Part shown: in pieces, positions 1 to 13,100 of the stretch
Position numbering within the stretch: position 1 is the first letter of the stretch
How the letters are laid out: each line of letters starts with the position of its first letter
Assembly (NCBI RefSeq): GCF_030704535.1
Contig: NC_081822.1
Location: 30,649,001-30,713,000, forward strand
Length of the DNA stretch: 64,000 nt
Source: Vitis vinifera
Taxonomy: Eukaryota; Streptophyta; Magnoliopsida; Vitales; Vitaceae
Direction: 5' to 3'
Program-made: the position numbers and the translations under genes
The notes under the pieces: model-generated
Database searches by the model: none
The model's input: the letters and a program-made list of their open reading frames with translations, nothing else
Told to the model about the DNA's origin: nothing

Positions 1-183
1 CAGATCCGACGACGCGTACGCCTCACCGGAAAAGCGTGAAAGGCGCGATCAAAGCGCGCCTCAATCACGCCTCACCAGAAAAGCGTACGCCTTTCCGGTG
101 TTTCGCTTTATTTTTAACGCCTCAACGCGTTTTCGCTGCGCCTCGCCTCAAGGCGCGCCCCACCAACGCCTTTAAAAACACTG
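1..183. mobile_element. right end of a hAT-like element (truncated by window edge)
   Basis: This is a GC-rich block full of GCGCC/GGCG palindromes, in sharp contrast to the AT-rich DNA that follows. It ends in CGCCTTTAAAAACACTG. Read on the minus strand this begins CAGTGTTTTTAAAGGCG, the CAGTG-type terminus common in plant hAT elements. The left end lies outside the window, so the 8-bp target duplication cannot be checked; the right copy would be bases 184-191. No coding capacity is visible. The assignment rests on the terminus and base composition only. Confidence 0.5.
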
Positions 184-2114
184 ATTGTATCTTGAAAAGA
201 AGATTTTTTTTTTTTGTTTATTTTTTTTAAAAGGAAATACTGGTTTTTACTTTTTTTCTTTCATACTTAGCAAAAATTATTATAGATTTGAAATTATTTT
301 TTCCACTACGGCAGTTTGGAAATTATTTTTTTAAACTATCGCACTCTTATTAAAAATCCCTCATCCATACTCAGTGTTGTGATGTCAGGATTACTATTGC
401 TCCTTATTAAAGGTGTTAAAACATACACCAATCTATTTTTTTTTTTTTATAAAAAATTAATTATCCATGTACTCCAATATAATTTTGAATTTATTCCAAA
501 ATTACCTTGGAGTGTGTTTATGACAAGTACACTTACTACTTTTTTTAGTTCTTTGTATAGATGAAAATATCGGGATATTTCACCAAAATAGTAGTTATTG
601 ATCGATTGCACAAAAAAACAAAAGAGCAAAAAATCATGAATATCATTGAAATATCAAGTTTAGGTCAATAAATCATCAAAAAATTGGCAATAGGAAATAA
701 AACTGCAATTGAACCCAAAAAATTGGCAATTTTTCAAAATATTAGCAATTAATTGACGATATTTGAAAATATCGTCGATAAATAGCCAATTTTTTTTTTA
801 AATCGTCATTTTTTTTCTAATATTTATCTTGTGAATTCCTTTTTTTTTTCTTTTAATATTTATCTTGCGATAAATAGCTAATATTTTTCTAATAGCCACC
901 TTCAATGTTTTTTTAATTTATCTTTTATTTTAAATTTATATTGACCTTTTATTTTATATTATCCTTTTATTTCAATCCTATTTTAAAAAATTACTATCAC
1001 TTCACTTTTAATTTTTTTTTATATTTATCTTTTCAATTTTATTTAATTTTAAATGTTTTTATTTTAAAATATTAAAAATATAATTTTATTCAAAAATAGA
1101 TAAAATTTTTATAAAATTAATGAAGTTCTAATATTTTATAAATTAAAATTAATCTAATAGGATAAATTATTAATATAATTTTAATAATTTTAATTATTTA
1201 AATAAATTAATGTTAATGGCAAAAAGTTGTCACCACAAATTTGTAATAAAATTTTAGAAATTAAATCTCAAATAAAATATTTTATATAAATCAATTTAAT
1301 TTTTTATTTAAAATATAATAAAACATGTTTTAATAAAAATAGTTTTTAATTTTTAAAATAAATGAATATAAATAAATCAAAGGAATTTAAGATATTTTTA
1401 AAAAAAAATTAAAATTTGCTAAATATTATTATCAACTATATCTATGCCAATTACACTTACAAAATAACTTTAACATGTGTATTGCTTATTTTATTATTTT
1501 TTTTTTAAAAAGTTTTCACAAACATTTCCATGAATTTTGAACAATATTCGCTCCATCGATATTTTATTGATATTTTTTTATATATATATGTAAAATCTAA
1601 GTATCGATATTTTCATTTTTGGTTTCTCATATCAACTCTCTCATACCTTCTCTAATTCACTTGGCACGTTCCTAATTTTTCTCTCTTACTATATGTACAT
1701 ATATTCTCCCATAAAACCTTTTTAATTTCAATTTTGTTTTCACTTCATAATCTCTCCACATTTATTGATTTTAATCATTTTTTGGACACATTAAACTTAA
1801 AATGATAATATATAATAAATAGTTAATGATAATAAATTAAATGAAAACATAAATATATAATGGACAAAAACGAAAATATTATCCCACAAATAATATACTT
1901 AATGATTTTAAATATTAATTATAATAATACATTTGATAGTTTAAAAATTTATATTTTATTATTTAGTGGTTTATGACAAATTTTTTTATATTAATACTAA
2001 ATAAAAGATTTATTTATTTTGTAAATCTTATCATATGTAAAAGTAAAAATATATTTGTAATATTATTTTATTATTTATATTAATCATATTTAAATTTTTT
2101 CATATAAAAAACAA
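184..2114. other. AT-rich intergenic DNA with relic repeats
   Basis: No gene is supported here. The stretch is very AT-rich, with homopolymer T and A tracts and only chance ORFs under 85 codons. Bases about 1436-1600 resemble the distal part of the hAT-like element at 33489-35368 (about 35160-35310), so part of this region is probably an older copy of that family. Confidence 0.6.
1436..1600. repeat. relic of the hAT-like family seen at 33489-35368
   Basis: The order of short matches is shared with bases about 35160-35310. These include a block reading AAAATAACTTTAA, a long T tract, then CATGAATTTT and a TATCGATATT-type end segment. No intact termini or target duplication were identified around this copy, so its limits are approximate. 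Confidence 0.45.
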
Positions 2115-5067
2115 TAAGGTGGCGTTTGTTTTTTTGGTTTTTTGCTAAAAACAATTTATTTTCAGAATTTAGGTTGTTTTTTTTTCTAGTTTTTGATGAC
2201 TTATTATCAAAATTTTAAATTTTTTTGCTAAATAGAAAAAACCAAATATTTTAGTTTTTTCTAAATAGAAAAAGCAAGCTTTTTAAACCTTTCCCAAATT
2301 ACGATTGCAACCTGACACTCGACGCCCAACCCAAACCCATTCTTTGTAGCTTTCTAGTCTCAATTGCAATGGACGGGCCCCAACCCTTACCTCATTCTTG
2401 TGTAGCTCATTGGTTCCACGACCATCACTAAGCTTTCTCAAGGTAATTTCTTTCCCATTTTCTTTCTCTATTTGGGTTTCAGCTTTCATTCTTGCTCTTT
2501 CTTAGCAATGAGGTTAAACCATAGGTAAAATGGTTGTTTTCTGTTTGGAAATGGTTTATTAATATCTTCTTTGGTACGATTCTTTATGATTCTCATGCCA
2601 ATGGTTTATTTTGGGGTTTTGTGGGGAATTTTGATGTTGTGGGAGTGGGTTTGATGGGTTTACAGGTTCAACGAATTTTGTAGAGATACTCATGGGTTTA
2701 GTGGATGCATTTGTGTGATTTTGTGGGTTGTTTTTTGCCTACTTGGGTTGTTTTTTGTTGCCCCTGTACTATGTCATTCACTTGTCCAATGAGCAGAGTG
2801 AAGCTTTGTCATTCACTTGTATTTGGTTGCTGGAGGAAATAATAATATCAAGATGAGAATTGTTAACCAATTTTTAAACAATAATATGCATTTTCTGAAT
2901 GTATGTTATTGCTTGATTTGACTCCATGTTCTTATTTCCTATTGTTTTGCATTGAAATTACACTCTCTCCCTTTAAAAACCTTCTACCAAATAAACAGGA
3001 CTAGAAAAGAATCACATAGAGAGAGTTTGACAAATTTTGCAATCTCAAAACAACTTGGATTTTCCTATTTCATAAGAGAGTGATAAATCTATGGCATAAC
3101 CAAGTTACAAAAAAGTACGGTTCTTATATCAGATGAACAACAAAAATGAACGAACTCATTCCTCACCAGAATCCTTCCCAACTATTACTTTATTCCATGG
3201 CGCTTGAAAAATTCTCTAAATCCATATGCACTAAGGTCATAAGTGAACTATAATTGCAAAGAAGAAAAAAAAAACAAATAAGATAATATTCATATTGAAA
3301 AACAAAACACAATATTTCAATAGAATTCATTTGATATAATTTATGACTTCCTGTAATTCAAGCTGCTAATGTACTTTAGTAGCAAGTATGCTAAGGACTT
3401 CTCATTTAAATTTTGGAGCCAAAAGTCAAAGTAGGTTTTCGGTTTCACACTATAGGAAATTAATCGCAAACTGCTAACCACACAATGTCTGCCTAAGAAG
3501 ATTGACAGGAAAAAGGAAGTTTGAGATAAGGCACCAATTCAGTACATCCAAGCTTTTAAGTCTACAATATTCTTTTTACTTCCAATAATTGAAGATGCCA
3601 CTCGCTAGGACATGATAAAACATAGGAATAGGTGTGACATGCATGGATGCTTTGAAGCATATAGACATTATCATATCACCAATTGATGCCAATGGATTTT
3701 TAGGTGTGGCATAGTTAGGCTTAATACTGAATGCCATTAACTATGACAAAGACTGGCCACACACAATTGTGCTTGAACATTCATACTCCATGTTTAAGAC
3801 CCCAAAAGACTACTTTATAAACATGCTCTGGATTGTGATAGTAAAAAGTGTAGCTCGTAACCAACACCATTTCAGTTAATATATTAATTAGAAACAAACT
3901 CATGGACTTACAGGTAAAATTTTCACAAAGTACTTTGTAATATTAGGATCAACCACCCTTCCTTAGTTAAAAACCTGCAACTTTGAGAAGGAGAATAAAC
4001 TCACATCATAGTAATGTTAAAATAACAAATTTATTTACTAGAGCATAAGAAGAAATGGGATAGTTAGATTCTTCTAGTCTATCTGCATGGTAGATGCACA
4101 ACCCATTGACATCCTATGCTTCTTATGGATCAAATGTGAATTTGCTTTTAGTGCTGACTAGGCATGTAATGTGATTTTGTTCTCTAGTGGGATTCTTGGT
4201 GTTACCGTATTTATGGTTATAGAAAATAGCATTATTAAACTGGTGGCTATCTTAGAGATTGTTAACTTCTTGAGGTTGCTTATAGAAGAAAAGATTGTTC
4301 TAGAGCAACTAAAATGAATATTGTGTTTGCCAAACAATTGTTTATTTCTTCTGTTAACATTTAGGGCATTGGATTATCTCTGTTAGAACCTTGCAGGATA
4401 TTGTGAGTACTTTTTTCTGCTTATAGTTGAAGCATTTGTTAGTGTTGAAAGCTAGCTGGCTAGCTGATTCCTTTCTTGAATTCAAAACTAGCATATGCAT
4501 TTTTTTCTCAAGTCAAGCATATTGGAGATTTACTTTTCACCATCCTGCTAAATGTGCTTCTACTATTAACATCCAAACAATATACCTTTTTGTGGTTTTT
4601 GAAGACCCTCTACAATGATTTTTTTTCCTTTTTTTTAATGTTTTTTTATTTATTTTTATTTTTTAATGATATTAATATGGAATATAACCTATAACCTCCT
4701 TCATTCATACCACAACCCTTATAAATTAATAACTTGTTTTTATAATAGGCTTAACTACTATGTGCGCTTTGATGTAGGTCACCACCCCTCTAAATTTTGC
4801 CTGAGTATTTCAAATGGGTGGGGTTAGGTTTCTTGCTTCTTTGATTCAAAACAGACCTTAATAGGTTTTTGTGCTTTTTCTTTTATGAAAAATGAAGTTC
4901 ATTTAAATTTTAAATATATCTTGTTATATTGTAAAACATTGCTATGTTTTAGGTATGGCAATTCCAAGCCCAATTTGAATTCTGCACTGCACACAACTAT
5001 TATTCAGTCTAACAACAAGACTATAAGAGGTTTATTTCATTTCAAAAACAACTCAGGCCAATTATTT

Positions 5068-5157
5068 CACACACAGACACACACCTCACTCTCTTTCTCT
5101 TTCTTTCTTTATTTCTCTCTCTTTTTCTCTCTTTCTCTTTCTCACACCCCTCTCACA
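5068..5157. repeat. CA/CT-rich microsatellite
   Basis: A short CA run passes into an imperfect pyrimidine tract of CTCTTT and TTTCTC units inside the non-coding left half of the PIF/Harbinger element. It creates a chance serine/phenylalanine-rich open frame that should not be taken as a gene. Confidence 0.8.
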
Positions 5158-5655
5158 AGTGCAACTCTCTCGGGTCATAGAGTAGATTTCAATTGGGACT
5201 GACCCAACTCATTTGGTGTTGGCTTGTTAGCCAATTACCAGATGGAGATGGCAATAATTTTAGAAATGAAAAAAAAAAAAATATGCTTCCCATATTTCCT
5301 ATCTTCCTTTTTGTGCATGTCCATATTTGGGTGCTTTAGAAAAAATCATCTTAAGGGACTTTGGACAGTTTTTATAAACCATCTTTAGGTGTTGTTGGAA
5401 TAATTTGGGTTTTAATGCTTCTTGTGCTAGATGAATTCATTCTCTACATAGAATGGTTACATGTGAATGGATTGATATTTTTGTCTAGTCTTCCATCATC
5501 CAAACTATATATTTATTGTCCCTAGTTTAATGCTACTATTTGAATTTAATTTTCAAATCTACACACTAGATATACATGCAAAATGCCACTAGACATTTTT
5601 TTTTTAAAAAAAATTGAAAATTAATCATTAATGTTGGTTGTTTTTTTGTACAGTA

Positions 5656-6116
5656 ATGAATCAAAATGTTGAGATTAGTAGGGCAAATTGGATTGACCCC
5701 ATCCAAAGAAAGCACTTTATTGATCTTTGTCTTCAAGAGGCAAACAAAGGCTTTAGATTAGGTGGAGAATATCTATAGGTAGTTTTCTTATGGATTTGAG
5801 TGAATTTTAAAAATAATTGTCTTATATATGTATGCATGACTAATTTGTTGTTTATCTTGTAAAATAGAGATATTTAGAAGCTAAAAAATTTCGCTTTAAA
5901 CCATTAGCAAATGTGGAAGAATTAGAGGCATTGTTTGGAGGATTGTTAGCTATCGGGTCTAAAAATTGGAGCTTTGGAGGAGTGATAGCTTCTGGGGCTG
6001 AGAAATCATCAACACATTCTACATCTATGCCTAGCGAAACTTTAATTAATTTAGAAGAAGATGAGAATTTTCCAAAAAATACTAATGATGAAGTAGAAGG
6101 TTCTAAGAAAAAATAG
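5656..6116 (+). pseudogene. PIF/Harbinger Myb/SANT-like ORF1, internally deleted
   Basis: The first exon (from 5656) starts with a Myb/SANT-like helix region containing ANWIDPIQRKHFIDLC and runs to a stop near 5777. A likely splice junction follows (GTAGTT donor, ATAG acceptor near 5868). The next exon has the typical C-terminal block of this family, EAKKFRFKPLANVEELEALF, followed by an acidic Ser/Thr-rich tail. The central part of the usual Myb/SANT domain (the tryptophan-rich second and third helices) is not found between them, so the gene seems internally deleted. In PIF/Harbinger elements this protein helps the transposase bind DNA and enter the nucleus. Confidence 0.65.
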
Positions 6117-6610
6117 AAGAAATGAAAGAAATAATAAACTCAAGAATAAATGAATAGAATAATGAATGTGTTGGAGAATTTTGAAGGATCTTCAGTCAAA
6201 TAATGCATGAAGATTTTGAAGAGGCTCTTGACTTATGAGGATCCATTATACTATGTAGCAATTAATGTGTTTTGCAAGAAGAAAGAGTATAGAGAGGTGT
6301 GAGTGGAGATGGAAAGTGACAAAGAGCAAATGGAATGGATTCAAAGCTTGCGAAAATAACTTTTTAAATATTTGTTTTAGATTTGTGGAATCATATGGTA
6401 TATGACTTATTTGGTGATTGTAATTTGGTATATTTGGTTTGTTTGTTTTGGATATTTGATACATTTAAACTTTTCCAATTATAAGACTTTCTCTCTACAT
6501 TTTATGGATATTTGTTTTGGATATTTGTTACTCATATATTGTTATAACTATTTGATTATATTGTAATGCTTATATTTCATAACTGTTGTTTTTTTATAAT
6601 AGATATTCTT

Positions 6611-8022
6611 ATGGAGAATCCTTCACATCACTCAAATAGTTCAAGTTCAACATCATCAAGTGAAGATGAAGATACAAAGTTAGAAATGACAAGAGTTTTT
6701 AAAAAAAGATTGGTTGTGTTGTTGCTCCAATTATTAAGTGACTCATCTATTAATAAGGAACAAGTCTCTACATCATCATTTATAGGTTCACTTTTCATTC
6801 AAGAGCTTTTAGATGGTTCATCTAGCACATGTTATGAACTAATGCGGGTGGAAAAACATGGATTTATTTCTCTATGTCACATGTTTCGAGAAAAATGATT
6901 GCTTGTTGATAGTAAACATTTGAATGTTGAAGAGAAAATGGTCATGTTTCTTATGACTATTAGTCATAATCTTTGGAATCGATTGATTAAGAATAGATTC
7001 CAACACTCAAGTCAAACAATTCACAAATACTTCCATGAGGTTTTAGTGGCTATGGTGAATTTCTCAAAAGAGGTGATTACTCATCCATCATTCAATGATA
7101 GTTCAAACGGTATCTCCAATTGTCGGCTAAGACAAATTTTTAAGGTATATTATTTTTTATTTCTAATTATTCATATCATATTTGTATTATTCTCATATAA
7201 AAATAATTATTTATATTTTAAAGAATTATTACCACGTAGAATGTTGTTGATGCAATTGATGGAACTCTTATCCATGCATGCATTCCTACTAATCAACAAG
7301 TACCTTATCAAGGTCATGGGAGAGGAGAATGTTTTCAGAATGTTATGGTAGTTTGTGATTTTGACATGATATTTAGGTTTGTTGTTGTTGGATGGCAAGA
7401 AACAACTCATGATTCAAGAGTTTTGACAGAAACTATCCATAACCCGTAACATAATTTTCCAATGCCCTCATCGGGTAAATATTTTATTTTCATTTTATTT
7501 AATATAATTTATATTTATTCATTATAATAATCAACTCAATTTTTTATTTTTTTTTAGAAAAATATTATTTAGTAGATGCAGCATACAAACATACTCAAGG
7601 TCTTATGGCATCATATCGTAATGTACGCTATTGGTTGAGTGATTTTTGTAGTAGTGGTAAAACTGTAGGAAAAGATGAGATATTCAACCAATGCCATGCA
7701 GGATTAATAAATGTCATTGAACATGCTTTTGGTGTTGTTAAGGCACATTTCCCAATATTGAAGAGAATGACACCTTATTCGTTTACTACTCAGACAAAAA
7801 TTGTCATGGCATGGTTCTCCATTCACAATTTTCTTCAAAAAATCCCAGTTGCGGATAGATTATTTTTTGAATATGCATGACAACGAAGTGGAATTGGAAA
7901 GTGGCAATGCAAATCAAAATCAAAACTCAACTATAAGCAGTTTTTTTGCAGCATTTGATCAAGAATTCATGCAACAGTTCCGAGACCAAATCACAAATGA
8001 ACCCTTTCCAGTATTTAATTAA
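6611..8022 (+). pseudogene. PIF/Harbinger DDE transposase (HARBI1-like), degenerate
   Basis: The likely start is the ATG at 6611 (MENPSHHS). The N-terminal helix-turn-helix region is followed by an in-frame TGA at 6896-6898 where the family usually has Trp. An intron with GT/AG ends lies at about 7145-7230. The nuclease domain then shows DAIDGT (first Asp), HDSRVL (second Asp) and NVIEHAFGVVKAHFPIL (Glu), so all three catalytic acids remain. A second stop (TAA, 7447-7449) lies before another AT-rich intron (about 7476-7557). Near 7873 a 4-bp TGCA insertion, inferred from the expected reading, shifts the C-terminus out of frame. It resumes to 8022 with a polar Asn/Gln-rich tail. The gene is inactive but still clearly recognisable. 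Confidence 0.8.
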
Positions 8023-8461
8023 CTTGTCATTTTTAGCTTTTTACTATTGTAAGAAATGCAATGTTTAGATATTAGCATAAAATGTGACGTCTTTGGATAT
8101 TTGAAAATATGTACTTGAATTGTTACATTTTTTCTTTAATTTGATTTAGGTTTTATCAATCCATTATTTTTCAGATTATTAAGTTTAAATATTTTATTTT
8201 AATTATATAAAAAATAAATATATTAATTATTTTTTGTAAGGATGATAATGATAAATTATTTATTATAACAATGTTATTATTTTGAAATTTTTAGAAATAC
8301 GTTAAATTATATTTTTTTTAGTACATTAAAATATTAAGATATTGGTTTTTAGTATATAAAAAAACAAACAGCTCAATACTTAATACTATTAAGCATTATT
8401 TAGTATTAAGTTAAATATAAGTTCTATTTAAAATTAAGCCAAAAAAACAAATGTCACCTAA

Positions 8462-9302
8462 GTAATGGTGCTTTTATCTTTTCTCTTATGATTTTAGCTT
8501 GATTGTGGTTCTAACTTTTTGCTTAGCTAAAATCTTTTATATTTCATAAAACAAATTTCATCTAAAAATTAAAAATGACAAATTGATCTTGATTAGCCAG
8601 AAAAGTAATAGATTAAACAAATAGGCCCTAAAAATGCACAAATTATATAATTAACTCTTGAAAAGTTATAGTTACCTGACAATTTACATTGATGAGAAAA
8701 ATGGAATTGAAATACTTTTATTCTTGATAATATATTATCTTTCAAGTGACTATTGATATCATTAAAAATGATGACCCTAAACTACATCTGAAACATTGTC
8801 CACAAAGAAAAGGTTGGTTAAAATGGAAAGAAGTTACTCAGGTAGAATTAGACTCATTGACAAAATGAGAAATATTTAAACATGTAGTCTGCTTCAAGTT
8901 CTCAAGCTAGTCAAATACAAATGAGTATTTGTAAGAAAGTATAATGATAAAAATGAAATTACAAGATATAAAGTGTGACTTATGGCTTAAGGTTTCTTGT
9001 ACAAACGAAGTGTTGACTACGAGAATGCATACTTTCCAGTAATAGAAATAAGTACAAAAAATTATAGATGTCACCATTTTTCATATTAAACTTTTCAACT
9101 ATGCATGTAACTCTAATTATCAAAGCATTTATTATTCATTATGATCATAACCCTATAAATATGGCTTGAAAATTTATACCCTCTCTTATTTTCTTTTCCC
9201 TAATTTCTCTACCTTTACAACAAAAGTATTCTTCGCCTCAAAATAGTTCTAAAACTGTCATGTTTTGTGTAAAGTAGAATGTGCGAGAAACTCACCTTTT
9301 AA
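8462..9302. other. spacer between PIF/Harbinger and CACTA elements
   Basis: AT-rich sequence with no supported gene, RNA or repeat. It appears to be the original host DNA between two transposon insertions. Confidence 0.5.
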
Positions 9303-9305
9303 AAA

Positions 9306-9475
9306 CACTACTACAAAAATAATTTATGGTGTCACTATTTATGGTGTCACTTTTAAAATAATGACACCATAGAGTTTATAATTAATAAAGATGACACATC
9401 ATATAAAAAATCTTCAATTGAGGTAGTTAGATGGTGTTAGTTTTATATTTATAGTGTCATTTATCGAGAAGTGAC
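9306..9475. repeat. CACTA left subterminal repeats
   Basis: Several direct and inverted copies of a motif close to ATGGTGTCACT occur right after the terminus (for example near 9326, 9340 and, inverted, 9362), with further copies to about 9475. In En/Spm such subterminal motifs are binding sites for the TnpA-type protein. The same motif recurs at the right end. Confidence 0.75.
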
Positions 9476-9984
9476 ATCATATAAAATAAATTTTTTTAAG
9501 TATTATAACTTAATGAGCCCACTTTTAGAATTAATAATGAGGGATAATATATAAAAAGTCCATTGTTTCCATATGTCACCTACAATCCAAAAAATCTCAA
9601 TATATAAACCCTATATATAAAACCATAATTTTCTTCTACATTTTCTCTCACCCATAGTCAACATGCTCACAACCGACATTCTTCACTTTGTGGACTCCCA
9701 GGTAACACAAAATCTCTTAGATCTATCATTTTTATTTATTTAATTAATGTCATTATATTAATTGTTTCAACATCTTTGTATTATGTTTTTTGTGAATTGT
9801 GTTTTCTTGAGTTGTAGGGAAGAAAAACTTAGGTTTAATTTTCTAGCATAAAAGAAAAAACTATAGATTAATTGATTTTTTAATCTAAACCAAACACATG
9901 ATCAAGTCCTTAAAAAAAAGTGAAAAACAAGAAAAAATGAATGATTTTTAATGAGTAATTGTGTGAGAATGAAGGTACAGAAAT

Positions 9985-10177
9985 CCCCCATATGGTGAAC
10001 ACATCCCTTGTCTAAAATCTGAAATGCCCCATTGTATTTCTCCATGTGAACCTTTCCGTCCAATATAACTGGCTTGAAGAATGTTGGGTCACTCACTGCT
10101 TCCATCATCTCTTTGGTGATTCCGGTCTCCGCCCATGGTCGGAGATCCTCGTAGCTCCTCCGAAAGTAGTCCGGGCA
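9985..10177 (-). pseudogene. captured fragment of a GT90 (CAP10/rumi-like, KDELC-type) gene
   Basis: On the minus strand from 10177 an open frame reads CPDYFRRSYEDLRPWAETG, followed by ITKEMMEAV and then KVHMEKYNGAFQ. It closely follows the conserved block of plant DUF821/CAP10 proteins (glycosyltransferase family 90), in which CPxYFRWIHEDLRPW, GITxEMVE and a YVExYKxxxQTRD-like segment occur in order. Only this fragment is recognisable. It lies inside the CACTA element, antisense to the transposon genes, with no start codon or rest of the protein. The simplest reading is a gene fragment captured by the element. The more GC-rich stretch at 10200-10500 may hold more of the captured DNA but was not identified. 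Confidence 0.6.
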
Positions 10178-13100
10178 TGCATTACAAGAGAGTGGGTGCT
10201 GTTTGGTTGAGATTGTAAATCTATGCTTAACAAGATCGAAACCCCCTCAGATTTGGCAGATCCGAATTCGAACTTGCCGGTGTTGGGATTATCGTTTGCA
10301 GCCTCTTCTGCTGGCTCTTGATTCAGCCTCCACGAAGGTCATAGAGTCGGTGCTGGAGTGGTTGTTCAAGTTTGATTGATGGAAAATGGATGATAGAGGC
10401 GGTGTAGAAATCGGCCAACAGCGGTGAAGACGCGGTCGACCTCGCCGTGCTTAAGGTTCTTCCCTGCGCGGTTCGATCGCCAATGGTGGAAGCTCCGAAT
10501 GGGTCTAAATGTGATGGGAAAATTGGAATGGATCAATGGGTATAAAATTGAATGGATGTTGATTTCTTGATTTCATGATTTCTTTTCAAGTGGAAATGTT
10601 GATCAATATGAAGATCATATTGCATACGCCTCTATCCCTCTTGTAATTGTGTCTAAAAGTCCTCTTGTCTGTCATGACAAGCCCATCAATGGTCTATTGT
10701 TGTATAATCCTGCACTTAGAATACCAATTCCATACCATTACATTGATTTCAACCAAAAAAAACCTAGATTCGTTTCGATTTTCTCCATTATTTTGAAAAT
10801 CAACCATCATTTTCTTCTTTTATGACTTCCAAACCTGAGAGTTTCCTTAGGTACATAGGTGAAGACCGTGTCGTTTCTCCATTGGTACTATCTTGAAAAC
10901 GCAATTTCAAAGTGCAGTGACTCGGGTCAGCACAACCTTTGAATTGCCCCACTTTTGTGGGGACTTGGGCATTTACTCACGGAATCACTAAAATAGAATT
11001 GTCTTTTCAAATTTTATTTTATTTTATTTTTCTCCAAGCTAGCTAGAAATATCTACGGTTGGATTTAATTTATTTGTACCTTAATTTAGGTGATATTTGT
11101 TAAAACTAACACTTAGAAATTAAATTCCAAAAATACCCCTGAGCCACATGTCTTTCACTCAAATATGAGCCACATGCTACAACAATATCAAATGTTCACT
11201 CAATCATTGGTTTATTAAGGATAAGAGTGAAAAAACTCATATTTAATACATTTGCCAATCAAGCTTGTATTTCTATGGTTGTGGGCAAACGTAACCCATT
11301 AAAATAACATGGCAAGTAGAGGTCTTAGATGACCGTGTTCATCAACCTTTTACTTTATCCTAACATGATTATGATGTCAACCAATTACATACTTATTAAT
11401 GAACTCTTTGGAAATGATAAGCTAGAAATATTTATTTCAAAGTGAGGCCATTCCTCTCACCATGAGGTACATAACCCAACTACCCAAATCCCATGTATGG
11501 TGGTTTTCACAGTAAAAAAATGACTCAAAAGCTATCAATTCAATATATAGTCTGATATAATATTTTTATAAATATTTTGGACTAAATTATGAATTTATGG
11601 TCCTACACGGCTTCAACTACGGATAGGTCTATTAATGCAAACAAAAAGACTAGTACTTTTGATAAATTTAGTATTTATCAAATTTATGGTTGTAGCTAGT
11701 TGACATTCAGTATTTATAAATTAAAATTTTAGTACTTAAATTTAATATTTGTAAGTTATATAAATGACTTTCAGCATGTAATATATATAAATACACATGT
11801 TCATACTTGAAATATTACATTTTTTTGGATTATTAGTTTAATTTAATGGAGATGAATATTTAGTTGAAAAGTTACAATGTATTATTGAAAATATGACTTG
11901 ATAGTTGATTATGGATATGTGTCATTTTTAGTAAAAAAAAAAAAAAATTAAATCTGTAACATTTTGTATTGATAATATATTATTTTTGTAACAGGTTCAA
12001 ATAGTAATCAATTCATTATCAAAGAAGTTATTGAAAGTGTAAGTGTATGTTTATTTATTGCATGCTCTTATATAATATCAATTGTAAGGAAGATAAAATT
12101 ACCTTGTAAAGGTAATTAAATATTTATATATTTTAATTTTTTTCTATATATTATGCTTTTGAAGCTTGTTTAATTAAACATATTAGTTATTTGACAAACT
12201 TTTCACAAATGTTTTGTATACTTGTGTGTTTTATTTTGTTACAAAGTTTTATGCATAATACTTTTGTATATTTTTTCACAAACTTTTTACAACTATTTTG
12301 TGTACTAATGCATATTAATTTTTGCTCTTGTCTATATAAGCTACATTTAGTTATTTAAATATATCCAATATTATGTTGAAGAAAGATGTACTTAACTTTT
12401 TTTTGTTCTTAATATTAACAAGTTTTGCAGTTTTCTTGTCTAGGATATGTATTCCATTATTTTAATTGAAATGGAAAATCGAGATTGGATGTCAAAAGAT
12501 AGAAGGTCAGTTGAGTATGATGTTGAAAACTTTATCAATTTTGTATTAGCACATTCAACCAACCATACCTCTATCAAATGCCTATGCTTACGTTGTGGAA
12601 ATCTATTATGTCAAACTCCTCAAGTCATTAGAGAGCATTTGTTCTTTAATGGAATAGATCTTAGTTATCGAGTATGGTATTGGCATGGAGAAAAGGGTCC
12701 TAATGGAGGATTTTCAAATGTCTCACAACAACGTTATGACAAATGCGAGTATAATGATGTTGCTGACACAATAGATATGGTTAATGTTGCACAAGTTAAT
12801 TGTATGAATTATCCCCAAGTGTTTGGAAGGTTACTTGAAGATGCAAAAAAACTTTTATATCTTGGATGCATGAAATACACAAAGTTGTTAGCATTGGTAA
12901 AACTTTACAACTTAAAAGCACGTTATGGTTGGTCTGACAAAGGATTCTCAGAATTGCTTCAGTTGCTTGAAGATATGTAGCCATTGAATTATGAGATGTC
13001 GTTGTCCATGTATGAAGCTAAAAAGACTTTCAATGCTCTTGGTATGGAATATCAAAAAATTCATGCATGTCCTAATGATTGTATTTTGTATAGAAACCAG

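Larger units (their letters stand above)
2118..8458 (+). mobile_element. PIF/Harbinger DNA transposon, degenerate
   Basis: The 5' end reads GGTGGCGTTTGTTTTTTTGG. The 3' end is its near-perfect inverted complement (CCAAAAAAACAAATGTCACC). Both sides are flanked by the 3-bp TAA target duplication (2115-2117 and 8459-8461), as expected of PIF/Harbinger elements. The interior encodes the two proteins typical of the superfamily on the plus strand: a Myb/SANT-like protein (5656-6116) and a DDE transposase (6611-8022). Both have stops, so the copy is not autonomous. About 3.1 kb between the left end and the first ORF holds no recognisable gene. Confidence 0.85.

Noticed and set aside
4885..5202. 105-codon ORF ending in a Ser/Phe-rich segment
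   Set aside because: It is produced by a CA/CT microsatellite inside the PIF/Harbinger element.
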